64,000 bases of DNA from Podospora bellae-mahoneyi (lineage: Eukaryota; Ascomycota; Sordariomycetes; Sordariales; Podosporaceae), in NCBI RefSeq assembly GCF_035222275.1, contig NC_085882.1, positions 2,053,501-2,117,500 on the forward strand, given 5' to 3'. Below the pieces are notes generated by a model. That model ran no database searches, had not been told where the DNA came from, and saw only the letters and a list, made by a program, of their open reading frames with translations. The translations under genes and the position numbers were made by a program. Position 1 is the stretch's first letter; each line of letters begins with the position of its first letter. Positions 11,233 through 23,690 of the stretch are shown one piece after another.

Positions 11233-13503
11233 CTACTTGACCTTACTCATAATCGTCTCCGGCCCCCTAACCACATCCATCTGCGCGGCCCTCGCCTTGA
11301 CGGCATTCAGCATATTCCTCTCAAAGTCATCCCTGCTCCTCAACACGGCCTCGACCCAGCTGATCTGCAAGTCCCAATACGACGTCTTGAAGCCCGCAAA
11401 CGTGTCCGGGATCTGTTCCTTTTCCGCAGTCAGCAGGCCCAGAAACGCCTCCGTGACCCTCCACGTCTCCTTGATGGCGTTGCCCACTTCCGGGTTGGGA
11501 AGGGAATTAAAAAACTCGAACGCGGTAGACAAGTCGTCAAAGATCTTGTCCTGAAAGTTATCCACCCTCCTAAACTTGGCGCCCTTGTTCCTGACCGAGC
11601 CGAGGTACCGGACGAGGAGCTCGTCGGCAAAGATTTCGATAAAAATGTCAACGAGCGAGTGGTGCAGCACCATCCTGTAGTCCGAGACATACTCCTCAAA
11701 CGTGGCGATCATGCGCGCCATGTGGGTGGTGGTGTACCACTTTGGCGTGAAAAAGTCGGGCATGACAGTCCTAAAGTCAACGGAAAAGACCAGGCTGGCA
11801 AACTTGGCCATGCACCACGTGGACAAGTCAACATAGCCGTCCCGCAGGGTGGTGACTTCTGCTTCGGCGCGGTCCATGTACTGGGGCGTGACGAGGGGAG
11901 AAAACTTTTTCCTAAAGTCCGAGAGGTAAGCCAGCCGGCCTTCTTCCTCGTTGTCGTCTATGCAGGCTATCTGGTCGTTCGCCGTGGCCACAAGCCAGTC
12001 CTGCAGCGGTTGGAACCCCTCCAGGTCGCCCGTGGTGGAGTTTTCGTACCGCGCAGACTCGTCCTCGAGCATCTTCTGCCAGGCCTGCTGGCGTTGGCGT
12101 AGGCGTTGGAACATGGCGTCGACTACACCCTCGACCACATCCGCTCGCTTGGAGTTGGCTGCTGCTTCGAGTTGTTCCCTCAGCATGCGCCAGAGATCGA
12201 TGAGATTCTTGTTGCGAAAATACCCATACTCGTCTGTTTCCAGGTTCCCGCCGTCGACACCTCGTTCAGCAAAATCCTTCCTCTCCGCCGCCCAAATCCG
12301 ATCAATCCACTCGTCTAAAAACTTGATGATGAGCTGTCTGAAATCCCTCACCAACTCCGTCTCCCTGTTGTCGATGACCTGCACCCCCAACTCCTCCTGC
12401 TTGAACCCCAACTTCAGCATCTTCCTATAATACTTCTCCGGCCACCCCACAATCTCCAACGTGTGGCTACTGCTCGTCTCCGGGTCCTCCACGATCCCAA
12501 TCAAGAAATCATGCATCATCTGGTGAAAGATCACCGCCCACGTCTTGAAAATCTTCCACTTCCTCGGCATCAGCTGCTTCTGCTCCATCCCCAACCTCAC
12601 CGTGTTCAAATCATTAAAATACCACCTCAAACTCTTCTCCAACCCCCCCGGATCCCCCATAAACTCCTGCCTGCTCTTCTCAAACTGCGGCGCCGCCGCA
12701 TCCTTGATGCACTCCAAAAACCTCTCCTTGTACCCCCTCACAGTCTTGGCCCCGTCAGTAATGCTCTGAAACCTCGTCGCAATCTCCCTATGGTCCTTCA
12801 GCGCCTCCTGCAGCGCCATAACCCTCTGATCACTCTTCTCCTCCGCCTCCACAATCAACGCAAACCTCACCACCAAACTCTCATTCTCCGCCTGCACCAA
12901 CGTGATCAAACTCATAGCAATCAGCTCAATCCTCTCATCAAACACCCTCACCACCCCATCCAACCTCTCAAAATAATCCTCCAACGTCACCCTCAACCCC
13001 GGATCATCCCCCCTACTAATCTGCTCCATCGCATCATCCCTTATATTCCTCAACCTCGTCAGCTCATAATGCACCCTCAACAAATTCGGCATCCCCTCGT
13101 AATCAGCCTCGTCCTCCCTCAGCATCTCCTCCACCTCCGCCACCCTCTCCGCAAACCCCTCCAGGTTCCTCCTCATCGTCTCGACAGCGTTGAAGTTACG
13201 ATGTGCTTGACTGACGAGGTTGATCGTCGCAAAGTCTGTGCCCGTGATCTGGTTTTGGGATTCCGAGGCGATCTTGTCAATCTTGATCATTTCTTCCTTG
13301 ATCGACTGTAGTGTTTTTTGCGAGTCGGATAGGTGCGTCATGCCGGACTGGGTTGTTTCGAGCTGGTCGCGCAGGCCGGCGCGGAGCTGGGAGTCGATCA
13401 GGGATTTTTTGCGGGCGAATTCGGTTTTGAGGGCCGAGAGCTTGTCGAAGAGGTCGTCTGGGTGGCGGAGGAGGGTGGGGAGGTGGACGGGGGGGATGTC
13501 CAT
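11233..13503 (-). CDS. SEC6: Exocyst complex subunit Sec6 (EXOC3)
   Basis: An intronless frame of 756 codons from a true ATG at 13503-13501, with the length expected of fungal Sec6. The N-terminal 130 residues are coiled-coil-rich (DDLFDKLSALKTEFARKKSL... SQKTLQSIKEEMIKIDKIAS), typical of exocyst subunits. The rest is the all-helical Sec6 domain (PF06046), including HMARMIATFEEYVSDYRMVL and AFEFFNSLPNPEVGNAIKET. Sec6 is part of the octameric complex that tethers secretory vesicles at the plasma membrane, at the hyphal tip in filamentous fungi, and binds the SNARE machinery. On the plus strand the region 12400-13150 is extremely C-rich because the coding strand uses mostly G-ending codons there, whereas its first 300 bases use C-ending codons. 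Confidence 0.95.
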   Translation of the reverse strand: MDIPPVHLPTLLRHPDDLFDKLSALKTEFARKKSLIDSQLRAGLRDQLETTQSGMTHLSDSQKTLQSIKEEMIKIDKIASESQNQITGTDFATINLVSQAHRNFNAVETMRRNLEGFAERVAEVEEMLREDEADYEGMPNLLRVHYELTRLRNIRDDAMEQISRGDDPGLRVTLEDYFERLDGVVRVFDERIELIAMSLITLVQAENESLVVRFALIVEAEEKSDQRVMALQEALKDHREIATRFQSITDGAKTVRGYKERFLECIKDAAAPQFEKSRQEFMGDPGGLEKSLRWYFNDLNTVRLGMEQKQLMPRKWKIFKTWAVIFHQMMHDFLIGIVEDPETSSSHTLEIVGWPEKYYRKMLKLGFKQEELGVQVIDNRETELVRDFRQLIIKFLDEWIDRIWAAERKDFAERGVDGGNLETDEYGYFRNKNLIDLWRMLREQLEAAANSKRADVVEGVVDAMFQRLRQRQQAWQKMLEDESARYENSTTGDLEGFQPLQDWLVATANDQIACIDDNEEEGRLAYLSDFRKKFSPLVTPQYMDRAEAEVTTLRDGYVDLSTWCMAKFASLVFSVDFRTVMPDFFTPKWYTTTHMARMIATFEEYVSDYRMVLHHSLVDIFIEIFADELLVRYLGSVRNKGAKFRRVDNFQDKIFDDLSTAFEFFNSLPNPEVGNAIKETWRVTEAFLGLLTAEKEQIPDTFAGFKTSYWDLQISWVEAVLRSRDDFERNMLNAVKARAAQMDVVRGPETIMSKVK

Positions 13504-14559
13504 TTTGGAGGTGTTATATGGGGGTCGATGGGAGGCGTGGTTGTTCGTCGGAGGTTATGAGAGGGGTTCGGTGGTGGTGGTGGTGGTGGTTCGGGGGTGG
13601 CCTGGAGGGGCGGCGCATCAATAGGGGTGGTTCGGAGGCGTCGCGGGATAATTGAATATCGTTTTGTTTGGGGTATCAGAGGCTGGCTTTCATCAGTCGT
13701 AAACGTCTTCTCAAATATGCCGAGAGTTGTCGTTGGTGTTGTTGCGGGGTTGTGTTGAGTTCGAGGACAAGGTATCGTTGATGTTTGGGGATGGCTCGTA
13801 GCCTTGCAGCAGCTGGGACGGGGGACGAGCTTCTGGAATGCGGCCGTGGCCCGTGCGTCAAGCTCGGAATCACGTTGAGGAGAGGCACAAGCCGAGCTTC
13901 TCAAGCTCCCAGAAACTGGGAATATGATGTTAATTAGAGATTGAGACTAACTGTGAGATTGGGTTCGGAAATTAGCTACCCTACACTGAATAGGGCTTCA
14001 AATCAGACTGTCGAGGAGGAACTGGTGAAGCAAGGCTGCTATATCTGGATATCCCTTCATCAACAGTAACGTCATGGCAAGCTGGCGAGCCAGAATGTGC
14101 CCTCATCAGCCTTACATCTCCGATCCCAACGGATATCATCAATCATAGGTCCGTCTCCAAGGGCATGCTATCCGGCTATGCCGAAGAGGCCCAAACAAGC
14201 TCCCATCTGTCATCCTCGAAGCTTGTCACAAGAAAGAGCTGTTTGTTAGACTGGATGTCAGTGGACTCTGGCCACGAGCTTCTGGTTTCAGACCAAGTCC
14301 CAAGCACATCAGTAGGTAGTTAGTTATCAGTTCGTCTCCGGTATCCCATCTCACCCACCCTTCCATCGCCCAAATAAAACATCACCAGATCGTAGTTCAA
14401 GCCCTGATAAAAGACCAGCAGCATCGTGTAACTCTATTCGGTCTATCCACCTTCTCATCAAGGCACGTATCGTATCATATACAATTCTCTCCCCTCTTAC
14501 TTCCCCTTCGATATCATCTCCCTGCCATCGTCCTTGTTTCCTAGTGGCACAAAGACCGT
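13504..14559. other. Intergenic between COX8 and SEC6, no gene recognised
   Basis: About 1 kb that includes the SEC6 promoter and the 3' flank of COX8. The open frames here are shadows or low-complexity sequence. No RNA gene is seen. Confidence 0.4.
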
Positions 14560-14872
14560 TTACTTCGCAGGGTGGTAAGTTTGCCAGACTATCCTCCTTT
14601 GTCAGCGTCCATCCCCACTCCCTCAACCTCATCATCACCACCCCCAAAAATAACTCACCGGCAATACCAAAAGGCAAAGTAAACCCAACAGTGCAGTAAG
14701 TCCAGTACTTGATCGCGAATCCCTTCTTGCGGGGGTTGAAGGGAATGTTGGAAAGGGGACCCTCAGGGTAGTGATAAGGCGACGACAGCTGGGCGCGGGT
14801 GGTCGAGAAGCCGCGGCGGGCGACCGCCTGGCGGAGGACAGGAGAAGCAAGAGTGCGGGAGGCGGCGATCAT
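14560..14872 (-). CDS. COX8: Cytochrome c oxidase subunit Cox8 (mammalian VIIc)
   Basis: Exon 1 is 14872-14659 and a 29-base last exon is 14588-14560; together they give 80 residues. Exon 1 encodes a mitochondrial presequence (MIAASRTLASPVLRQAVARR, cleaved near RGFSTTRAQLSS), then the conserved SSPYHYPEGPLSNIPFNP block and one transmembrane helix (YWTYCTVGFTLPFGIA). The 70-nt intron has donor GTGAGT and branch GCTGAC; splicing it adds VWQTYHPAK and a stop, the expected short tail after the helix. Reading through the donor instead gives a spurious extension of about 100 residues with no homology. The subunit is a small structural part of respiratory complex IV in the inner membrane. Confidence 0.9.
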
Positions 14873-15276
14873 CTTCAAGAGGGGGGGGGGCAAGTAAACA
14901 GCTCAGTTAGCTTCTCTGATCAACTTTGTTTCAATTGGGGTGTCGCTGTCGTGGTTGTCATCGGGCATGTAAGAGAGAGGGACTCACTTTGACAGAGTGG
15001 AGAGAGTTTGCTGAACTATCGTCGTCAGAGGGTCGGAGAGAGATTGAAGTTCGATTGTGTTGCTCGCCTGTGACGTTCCACACTTTCTCCGGGATTGGAT
15101 TGCAGTTGCGGGAGCTCGGGCCAACCACGGAAGAACGAAAAGTGGTGTGACTTTGACGCTCACATGTGGGGATTTCTCACCCAGAGGAAACTTATGTAAG
15201 CGAACAACATCAAGGACATCAACTTCAAGATAACAAATTACTTGCACCAATTGGCTATTAAATCATGGTATCACAT
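14873..15276. other. Intergenic, COX8 promoter and glutathione reductase 3' flank
   Basis: A 400-base spacer between two minus-strand genes. It begins with a poly-G run (14881-14890) immediately upstream of the COX8 start. No gene is seen. Confidence 0.5.
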
Positions 15277-17507
<2,231 letters not shown>

Positions 17508-18959
17508 ATGACAACCACCAAACTCCCCCTCCCCGGCAAGCTCACCGTCGCCCAGCTCCAATCCCTCTGCTCCTCCACCGGCCTACCCCAGGCCGGTTCC
17601 AAACCCACCATCCAACAAACCCTCCGCCAAGCAGCCCAATCCGCCCAACACATCCCCGACACCGCTCGCATACTGAGCATCGACCTCGGCCTCAAAAACT
17701 TCGCCTTCAGCCTCCTCACACCCGCCTCAAGCCCTTCAGAGAAGGCACCCTTACCAACACCCCCCGATTCATCATCAGTTCCCCAGGCATTACTCCCACC
17801 CGTCACCCTCCACCACTGGAACCACCTCAACCTAACCACCCCCCTTCTCCCACAAGATGACCCAGTCCAATTCACCCCCTCCTCCTTATCCTCACTAACC
17901 TACTCCCTCATCTCAACCCACCTCCTCCCCTTGAAACCAACGCACATCCTCATCGAGCGCCAGCGCTTCCGCACCGGCAACGCCTCAAACATATTCGAAT
18001 GGACGATCAGGGTGAACACGCTGGAATCAATGCTCCACGCCTGTTTTGCAACCCTCAAAGGGGTCGACTTATTCCATGGCAATGTCATTTCCATCTCACC
18101 AAAGACAGTAGCCGGTTACCTCTTTCCCAAAAGTGAGGCCAAGGCCGAGGGAGGGGGGAAGAGCCAAAATGCGTACCATTTGTTGAAGGCGAATAAAGTC
18201 GGTATGTTGGGGGAGTGGTTACAGCAGGGAAAACTGATAAAGCCACAGGACCAAGGGGCGGGGATGGCAAAGGGTTTTCTGGAGGCGTGGAGGGCGAAGG
18301 GGGTGAGGGGGAAGAAGAAGAGGGAGATGGAGGAGGGGTTGCTGGGAAGGGGGGTGAAGTTGGATGATTTGAGTGATTCGGTGTTGCAGGGGATGGTTTG
18401 GTTGCAGTGGCAGAGGAACTTGGAGGGGTTGAGGGGGGTGGATTTTGGGGAGGAGGAGAAGGGGGTTGCGAAGGCGATTAGCAAGGTGAAGAAAGGGACC
18501 GGGAGGATCAAGCATGTTGATGTGCATGATGAGGGGTATGGAGGGGTTGAGGTGGATGCTGTGTTGGAGGGGGGTGGTGGGAAGAAGAAATCGGAGAGGA
18601 GGAAAAAGACCGCCGTGGCTCAGGAAGTTATTGATGAAGTGGCGTTGTTGGAGACTCCAAAGAAGAGTCGTGGGCGGTCCAAGAAGGTAGAGGGGATCGA
18701 GGAGGCGGAAGATATTGGAACAGCCGGAACAGAACCGGTCAAAAAGCGGCCTGGTCGACGGAAAAAGGCGTCAGTCAAAGAAGAGAATGCTGAAGAGGCT
18801 GTGCTGGAGGCAGATACTAAGAAAAAAAGCCGTGGTAGGCCAAGGAAAGCAGCTGTTGGTGGGAGTAACAAAGTAGAGGTGGCAGCGGCTGAGATGAAAA
18901 CTTCCAGAAGAAGGTCAGCTCGAATTGAATCGAATGAGGATGATATCGTCTTGATATAA
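17508..18959 (+). CDS. CCE1: Cce1/Ydc2-type mitochondrial Holliday junction resolvase with AT-hook tail
   Basis: An intronless frame of 483 codons. An N-terminal SAP-like helix pair (LTVAQLQSLCSSTGLPQAGSK, about 13-45) is typical of Ydc2. The RNase H-like core follows: RILSIDLGLKNFAFSLL (Asp59), ILIERQRFRTGNASNIFEW (Glu in IERQ) and DDLSDSVLQGMVWLQW, supplying the acidic residues that bind two metals. The family cuts four-way DNA junctions and acts in mitochondrial DNA recombination and segregation. From about residue 350 the protein gains a basic tail with three AT-hook-like motifs near 385 (KKSRGRSKK), 411 (KKRPGRRKK) and 437 (KKKSRGRPRK), and ends RRSARIES. The tail probably adds AT-rich DNA binding, but could also act as a nuclear signal. 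Third codon positions change from C- to G-ending near 18130. Confidence 0.92.
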   Translation: MTTTKLPLPGKLTVAQLQSLCSSTGLPQAGSKPTIQQTLRQAAQSAQHIPDTARILSIDLGLKNFAFSLLTPASSPSEKAPLPTPPDSSSVPQALLPPVTLHHWNHLNLTTPLLPQDDPVQFTPSSLSSLTYSLISTHLLPLKPTHILIERQRFRTGNASNIFEWTIRVNTLESMLHACFATLKGVDLFHGNVISISPKTVAGYLFPKSEAKAEGGGKSQNAYHLLKANKVGMLGEWLQQGKLIKPQDQGAGMAKGFLEAWRAKGVRGKKKREMEEGLLGRGVKLDDLSDSVLQGMVWLQWQRNLEGLRGVDFGEEEKGVAKAISKVKKGTGRIKHVDVHDEGYGGVEVDAVLEGGGGKKKSERRKKTAVAQEVIDEVALLETPKKSRGRSKKVEGIEEAEDIGTAGTEPVKKRPGRRKKASVKEENAEEAVLEADTKKKSRGRPRKAAVGGSNKVEVAAAEMKTSRRRSARIESNEDDIVLI

Positions 18960-20977
18960 AACATAACAAGAAGACCTAATTACCAAACCAAAGGATGCTG
19001 AGATGGCTCTACATCATACCGTCCCACCGTCTACCAGTCCCTTATTCCTGATCTATTTCAGGGCAATTTTTCAGCCTATCTGCTAACAGTTTCTCTGGGG
19101 TGTCCGTGTGCCACTCCGTCGTTGTACGCTATACGTCTGGCCCATCATCGGCTTCTCAACCCTCATAGCCAGATTGCGCGTCCTTTGCTTTCGACCCAGA
19201 CCTCGAGCCTCCATAGGACAGAAGCAAAGTTGGGCAGCGACGTGGGAGTGTTCGTGTCCGAGCTCCATGACCCCATACAAGCACTGAGGTTCGTCTTCTT
19301 CGGCAGTGAGTCTAAAATGATGGAATCGGCCTCATTTTGTGCGACGCGATGCAGCACGAAGATCTCATGTTCTGTATCAGCTTCTTTTATACATAGCCTT
19401 CCTCCGCGAGCAAACCGCTAGAACTTACTCTGTCCAGTCCACGCTTGACGTGCGCACGCGGTTCTTTGTCAGAGCTCGGATGAAGATTCATTGTCTGGCC
19501 GCGGCTCTGCTCTGTTCAACCTCACTGGTGGGTTTTTGACGCCGCACACATAGCCCGCAGCTACAAAGCGAAAGTAATTACTCTTCGGCCCTTGCCATAA
19601 AAGCCATAACAGGCAAGGAGCGTCCGCAGGCACAACAAACAATACGCGAGGCGTCTGACACGCGAATATCAGCTCACAAGATTCTCGCCCCTGCGCACGC
19701 CTCTCTGGAAACTGCAACAGATGGACCACCATGGACACAGGGTCTTGATGTTTCTACTGTCCACAACCTAGCGTTGCAGATTGCTCAAGCCTCATGGTGC
19801 GAGTTGCAGCACACCGAATCAAGACCATTCTTGCCTCGCGTCCGCACGTTAGCTTTGCCCGCTCGCACGTGTACGCGGTAGTATTTCTATCGGCCGACTG
19901 AGTTGCGTCATTCGCTTGCAGGAGTCCAAGTTTTTTTATCAAAGCTGGGATGAACTTTTAACTTGGGTTTTGCATAGGTACGACTTTCAGAATTATTTCT
20001 AACACGTTCATTTACTGGTAGTTAAACGGAATGAAGCAAAGGAGGAAAAGACCTTTAAAAATGCCTTCTTCAACAGAGTTCAGGGGTCAAACAATACACA
20101 CACACAACGTGACTCCTATTTCCTGAACAATATCTCTTTTTTATTTCCGCACCCAGAAAGACGTAAAAGATATTTGGTCATCCATACTGTCAATCCACCC
20201 AATCTCCTCCTTCCTTGCTGCTATCTCAGATATAAGAAGTGCCCCCCTCAATCAGGTCAAATGCCGCGATACCGCAGCCGACCTCCTGGAACACAGCCCT
20301 CCACAGCAATTTTGTCACAGTACGGGCAGAAATAAGGTTCGCCGGGGGCTCGATGAAGGTACAGGGCTGGGCAGAATAAGGCACTGGTTTGTAAAGTTTC
20401 GGATTGCTTCCTGGTGTCTCTGATTATCTAAGTGGTCGCCTGGCGGCCGCATTGGTTGACATGGGTATCGTGGAGCCTATTGTCGGTGAGTGGTTAAGGT
20501 ACCTTGGCTGAGGGTGGGTGCTTGTGGGCAAGAGACAGTTTGGTTCAATGCCAAGTTTTCTGATAGACTTGATCGACAGTGGAGGATGGAAAAGCAAATT
20601 TTTGGTAGGTTAAATACCTAGGCATGTGTCACATAGGTAACTGTCAAGGTAAGGCTCATCACTAGTCCCAGCTGGTTCCTTTGACATGTCCAACACCCCA
20701 TTACTCACAACAACAAACACAGAAAACTGGCTTATATCCACTGCCACACATCTCTGCCCCCTTTTCAGCCTTTTCTCACCTAGGCAGACTCCAGCACATC
20801 AAAAAAACAGCCGCCACCACCATCACAAAACCCACCAACAATGGCCTTTCTCCCCCAAGCCGAATCAACTTCTACCGTCACCAAGTACAGCACAACTTCC
20901 TCTCCCAATGTAGCATCTGCCCCTTTCTGGCCACCCTCAATTTGAACCCCCCCGTTCCCTGCCCTCTATGCTGCAAC
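18960..20977. other. Gene-poor stretch, no gene recognised
   Basis: Two kilobases after the resolvase. The scattered short frames on both strands have no domain and mixed codon use. I could not find a tRNA, a 5S gene or paired repeats. The stretch marks the start of a 9.4-kb block dominated by remnants. Confidence 0.4.
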
Positions 20978-21340
20978 ATGGTCGGCTCCCTGAACCTAAA
21001 CCACAAAGTCGACACTCTCAAAAGACTGGTCAAAATCTCCAAGGTGTTTCACTGGCCAGAGTTTGTCGCCCACATCAACGACGCACTCGTGGCGAGAGTG
21101 ACTCATTTTTTCAGGTTTGAGCCAGATGATGATGACGTTGGAGGACTTCCCCCCCATTTTAGACGTCGTGCTGTTCCCCAGACTGAACAGCAGATGATGT
21201 TGTGCCAGCAGGCGATGGTGTGGCATATCGGGAGGGATGTTGAAGTGGTGTATGACCAGGCGATGACGAGGAGGGTGGTATTAGGCAGTTGGGGTGTACG
21301 GTTGGGCAGTGGGAGATGGTTGTGGGTGAGTAATCTATGA
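20978..21340 (+). CDS. Hypothetical protein, about 120 residues
   Basis: The frame from ATG 20978 (context GCAACATGG) to TGA 21338-21340 is not recognised. Its first half has coding-like third positions (AAC CAC AAA GTC GAC...) and a balanced composition (FHWPEFVAHINDALVARV), then an Asp run and a Gln/Met-rich segment. The same frame is open upstream to 20681 without an ATG and contains CSICPFLATLNLNPPVPCPLC, a possible zinc knuckle (C-x2-C-x13-C-x2-C). A better-placed ATG at 20841 is one frame off. It may be a short gene, a gene with an undetected 5' exon, or a frame-shifted remnant. Confidence 0.3.
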   Translation: MVGSLNLNHKVDTLKRLVKISKVFHWPEFVAHINDALVARVTHFFRFEPDDDDVGGLPPHFRRRAVPQTEQQMMLCQQAMVWHIGRDVEVVYDQAMTRRVVLGSWGVRLGSGRWLWVSNL

Positions 21341-21914
21341 GTTGAGTGGAAAGGGGGTAGATGGATTAGCTTCGGGGTGTCAGGAGGTTGCCGAATGACG
21401 GGATGTGGTGATAGCAGACTTGGGTATCAGTCAATAGAAGACATCACTGTCACACTTGATGATTTCCCCTGGACTGGCAAAGTTGAGCCTTGTATAACTC
21501 GAAGAATTAGGCAATCTTGGATAAGAAGAAGAATCCACTTGCAGAGATCTTATCTAGGAATTGCAAGAGCTAAACAGGCCCCTTCCGGGTCAGAGTACTC
21601 CTTCCCAGCTTAACGAGAAATGTGTGTGGGCTGATACTATCAACACCCGTTCGCTCCTTCCTCAGCTGTCCTGGTTTTAAATGTCCCCTACCTGCCTGGT
21701 CTCGACAGCCTTGCTGCCTGATCTTTCTTTCTGTCTCGCGACCAGACCTTACCAGCTATTTTTCTCCCCGACTATCGGGATCTTTGACTTCCTCCAACTC
21801 CCTACTGGTAACCTTGCTACCTCCTCCAAGTTTCGATCCTCTTCAAAGCCTGTCCACTTCTGCCCATCTCGAACGGTTCTCCGGTATTAAATACGCAACA
21901 CTACAATCTCTAAG

Positions 21915-22423
21915 ATGCCCCTCAACAACGCGGCTGAGAGTGATCGCGAAGACGCGATCATAAACTTCAAGGTCATTTGCATGACCTGCGCAGCTCTCGC
22001 CCGTCACTCCAAAGCTCCGGCCTGCTAACGATGTGAGATCATGGAGAGATGGGCCAGACTCCCCTTTCACAGCGAAGCCTTTCTCTAGAAGCTCGTCTGA
22101 ACATCGTAGGTTTTCCACTACGATGAGGTTCTGGCCTACGCAATCGAAGCAATCATCGACAGAGTTGCACGAACTCTCAAAATCAGAAGGGACCTTGACT
22201 TCAATGATCTGCCCACCCCATCGGAGACGCAATAATGGGCCGCGTACTCCGGAACAAATCAAGTTCGCTCAGCTGTCAAAGCCATTCTCAACAACCGAGG
22301 ATTTTGAGTCTGTGTACAAGAAAGATGCTCAGAAGAAGCGTGTTCCGAGCTGTGGGGTGCCATATTGGAGCGTACAACCTCATCCGAGACGGGGTTCATC
22401 AGTGAGAGACAAATCTCGGCTCT
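21915..22423 (+). pseudogene. Broken coding region of unknown family
   Basis: From ATG 21915 one frame reads as normal protein for about 170 codons but is interrupted by six in-frame stops. The segments between them look like real protein: a Cys-rich start (CMTCAALARHSKAPAC), then helical stretches such as DEVLAYAIEAIIDRVARTLK and NQVRSAVKAILNN. The frame reaches a strong intron donor (GTAAGT) at 22424, as an exon would. All six stops are one transition away from Gln, Arg or Trp codons, as expected of repeat-induced point mutation or ordinary C-to-T decay. I do not recognise the family, and the 3' exons are not identified. A multi-intron gene is unlikely with so many stops. Confidence 0.5.
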
Positions 22424-23306
22424 GTAAGTATAGACTGGGATGTCGTCTAGTTAGATGTGGGACATGCGGGTAAACGGTGGGGCACAAAAGTAAACAAGCT
22501 CCTTTTAGCCCCTTTACCATAAGTGGAGCCTTATTCTGCAAGGATCTTTTTGCAACACTAGATACAGAGAAAGGGCCAAACTACATAGTTCTGCAGTCCA
22601 TTGTTCTGGCTATAGCTATTGTGACTGCGTGGATATTTTGTTTACATGTGAAGTAATGTGCCAAATTCCTACATGTGCTGCATCACTTCACATGGATCTC
22701 CAAGTCCCCTCCTCGTAGGTTGCGTGGTTCAGTGGACCGCCGAAAACAGGGACAAGACGTGTAACTGAAAATAAGGATTTCACCAAGAGGAAAGAAAGCT
22801 TAATTGATATGTAGAGAAAGTGGATGTGATTCGAGGAGGATGGAAAGTGATAACCACTGTACTTGACCCCCAGTCCCTACAAGATCGGCGTTGGTAACTC
22901 TCGAGCCTACTCTGGGCCTAAGATGTAGCCTAACCAAAGTTAGAGAAAATGTGGAGTTGGGTTCAAGTTTTGGCATGGTGTGTTACATCATCATCATACA
23001 CACATATTCATGCCCCAATTTCGAGGTCCCTCTATGTATTTTGACGTGTACTTGGTAGACGTTGGGTTAACTGAGTAGCCACGTATGTGAAAGTAAAAAA
23101 AACCCCTTTCCAAACCCCCTTTTTGCAAAGCATTGACCCAACCCAAAAAGAAAAATGCAATCATCCTGTAAACCGACCATAACTAGCCCAGAAGAAACAC
23201 AAAGTCATAAAGTCATAATCATAGTAGCCAGCAGCCACATTCACCTCTTATCTTCGCCCACCAAGTGAAAGCAAGTCCATGGTCCCAATGTCGTATCCCC
23301 GTTCTC
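22424..23306. other. Gene-poor stretch, no gene recognised
   Basis: About 0.9 kb with A-rich tracts (23095-23102) and stop codons in all frames. It may contain further 3' remains of the broken gene ending at 22423. Confidence 0.35.
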
Positions 23307-23690
23307 TCACTGGCCTTCCGCCGTTGCGTCGTCTTCGGATACGCCTCCCCAATGTCCTTCTGGGCAAGGCCACTCTGCAGCCAACCGCCTTCTGTCCGCC
23401 TGGTACAAACGGTTGCCTGTCACCTCATAGGCTCTGTTGACCCTCTCGGCGATAGCAACCCTGAGGTATGCTTCCATCTCATCAAAGCAAAATTCATGGG
23501 AAATCTCGGAGATATACCAGAGGATGTTTCGTGTATGCATGTCTTTCCTTGATCCATGTCTCCATTTTGATGCAATGGGCGCATTTTCTGGAACAGTGCC
23601 CTTTGCAGGTTGGGCATGCTTTTCTGAAGTCAAGGATGGCTTGGCTGCGGTAGATGTTGTTTTGTTGTAAATCAGCTTGAGCTTGCTGGT
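23307..23690 (-). pseudogene. Coding-like remnant with a Cys-rich segment, unknown family
   Basis: Two adjacent minus-strand frames read as protein. The upstream one (about 23690-23510) runs NNIYRSQAILDFRKACPTCK and continues KGHCSRKCAHCIKMETWIKE, with five Cys in 19 residues suggesting a metal-binding knuckle. The downstream one (about 23510-23307) includes CFDEMEAYLRVAIAERVNRA and YEVTGNRLYQADRRRLAAEW before a stop. They are offset by one frame around 23510. The only GT-AG pair that would join them is a 40-nt interval, too short for a usual fungal intron. No ATG is in frame upstream. A frame-shifted gene is the simplest reading; a gene with an unseen 5' exon is possible. Confidence 0.35.

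Noticed and set aside
14351-14562. Extension of the COX8 frame past its first exon
   Set aside because: It reads through a consensus donor into non-homologous sequence, while splicing gives the expected VWQTY tail.
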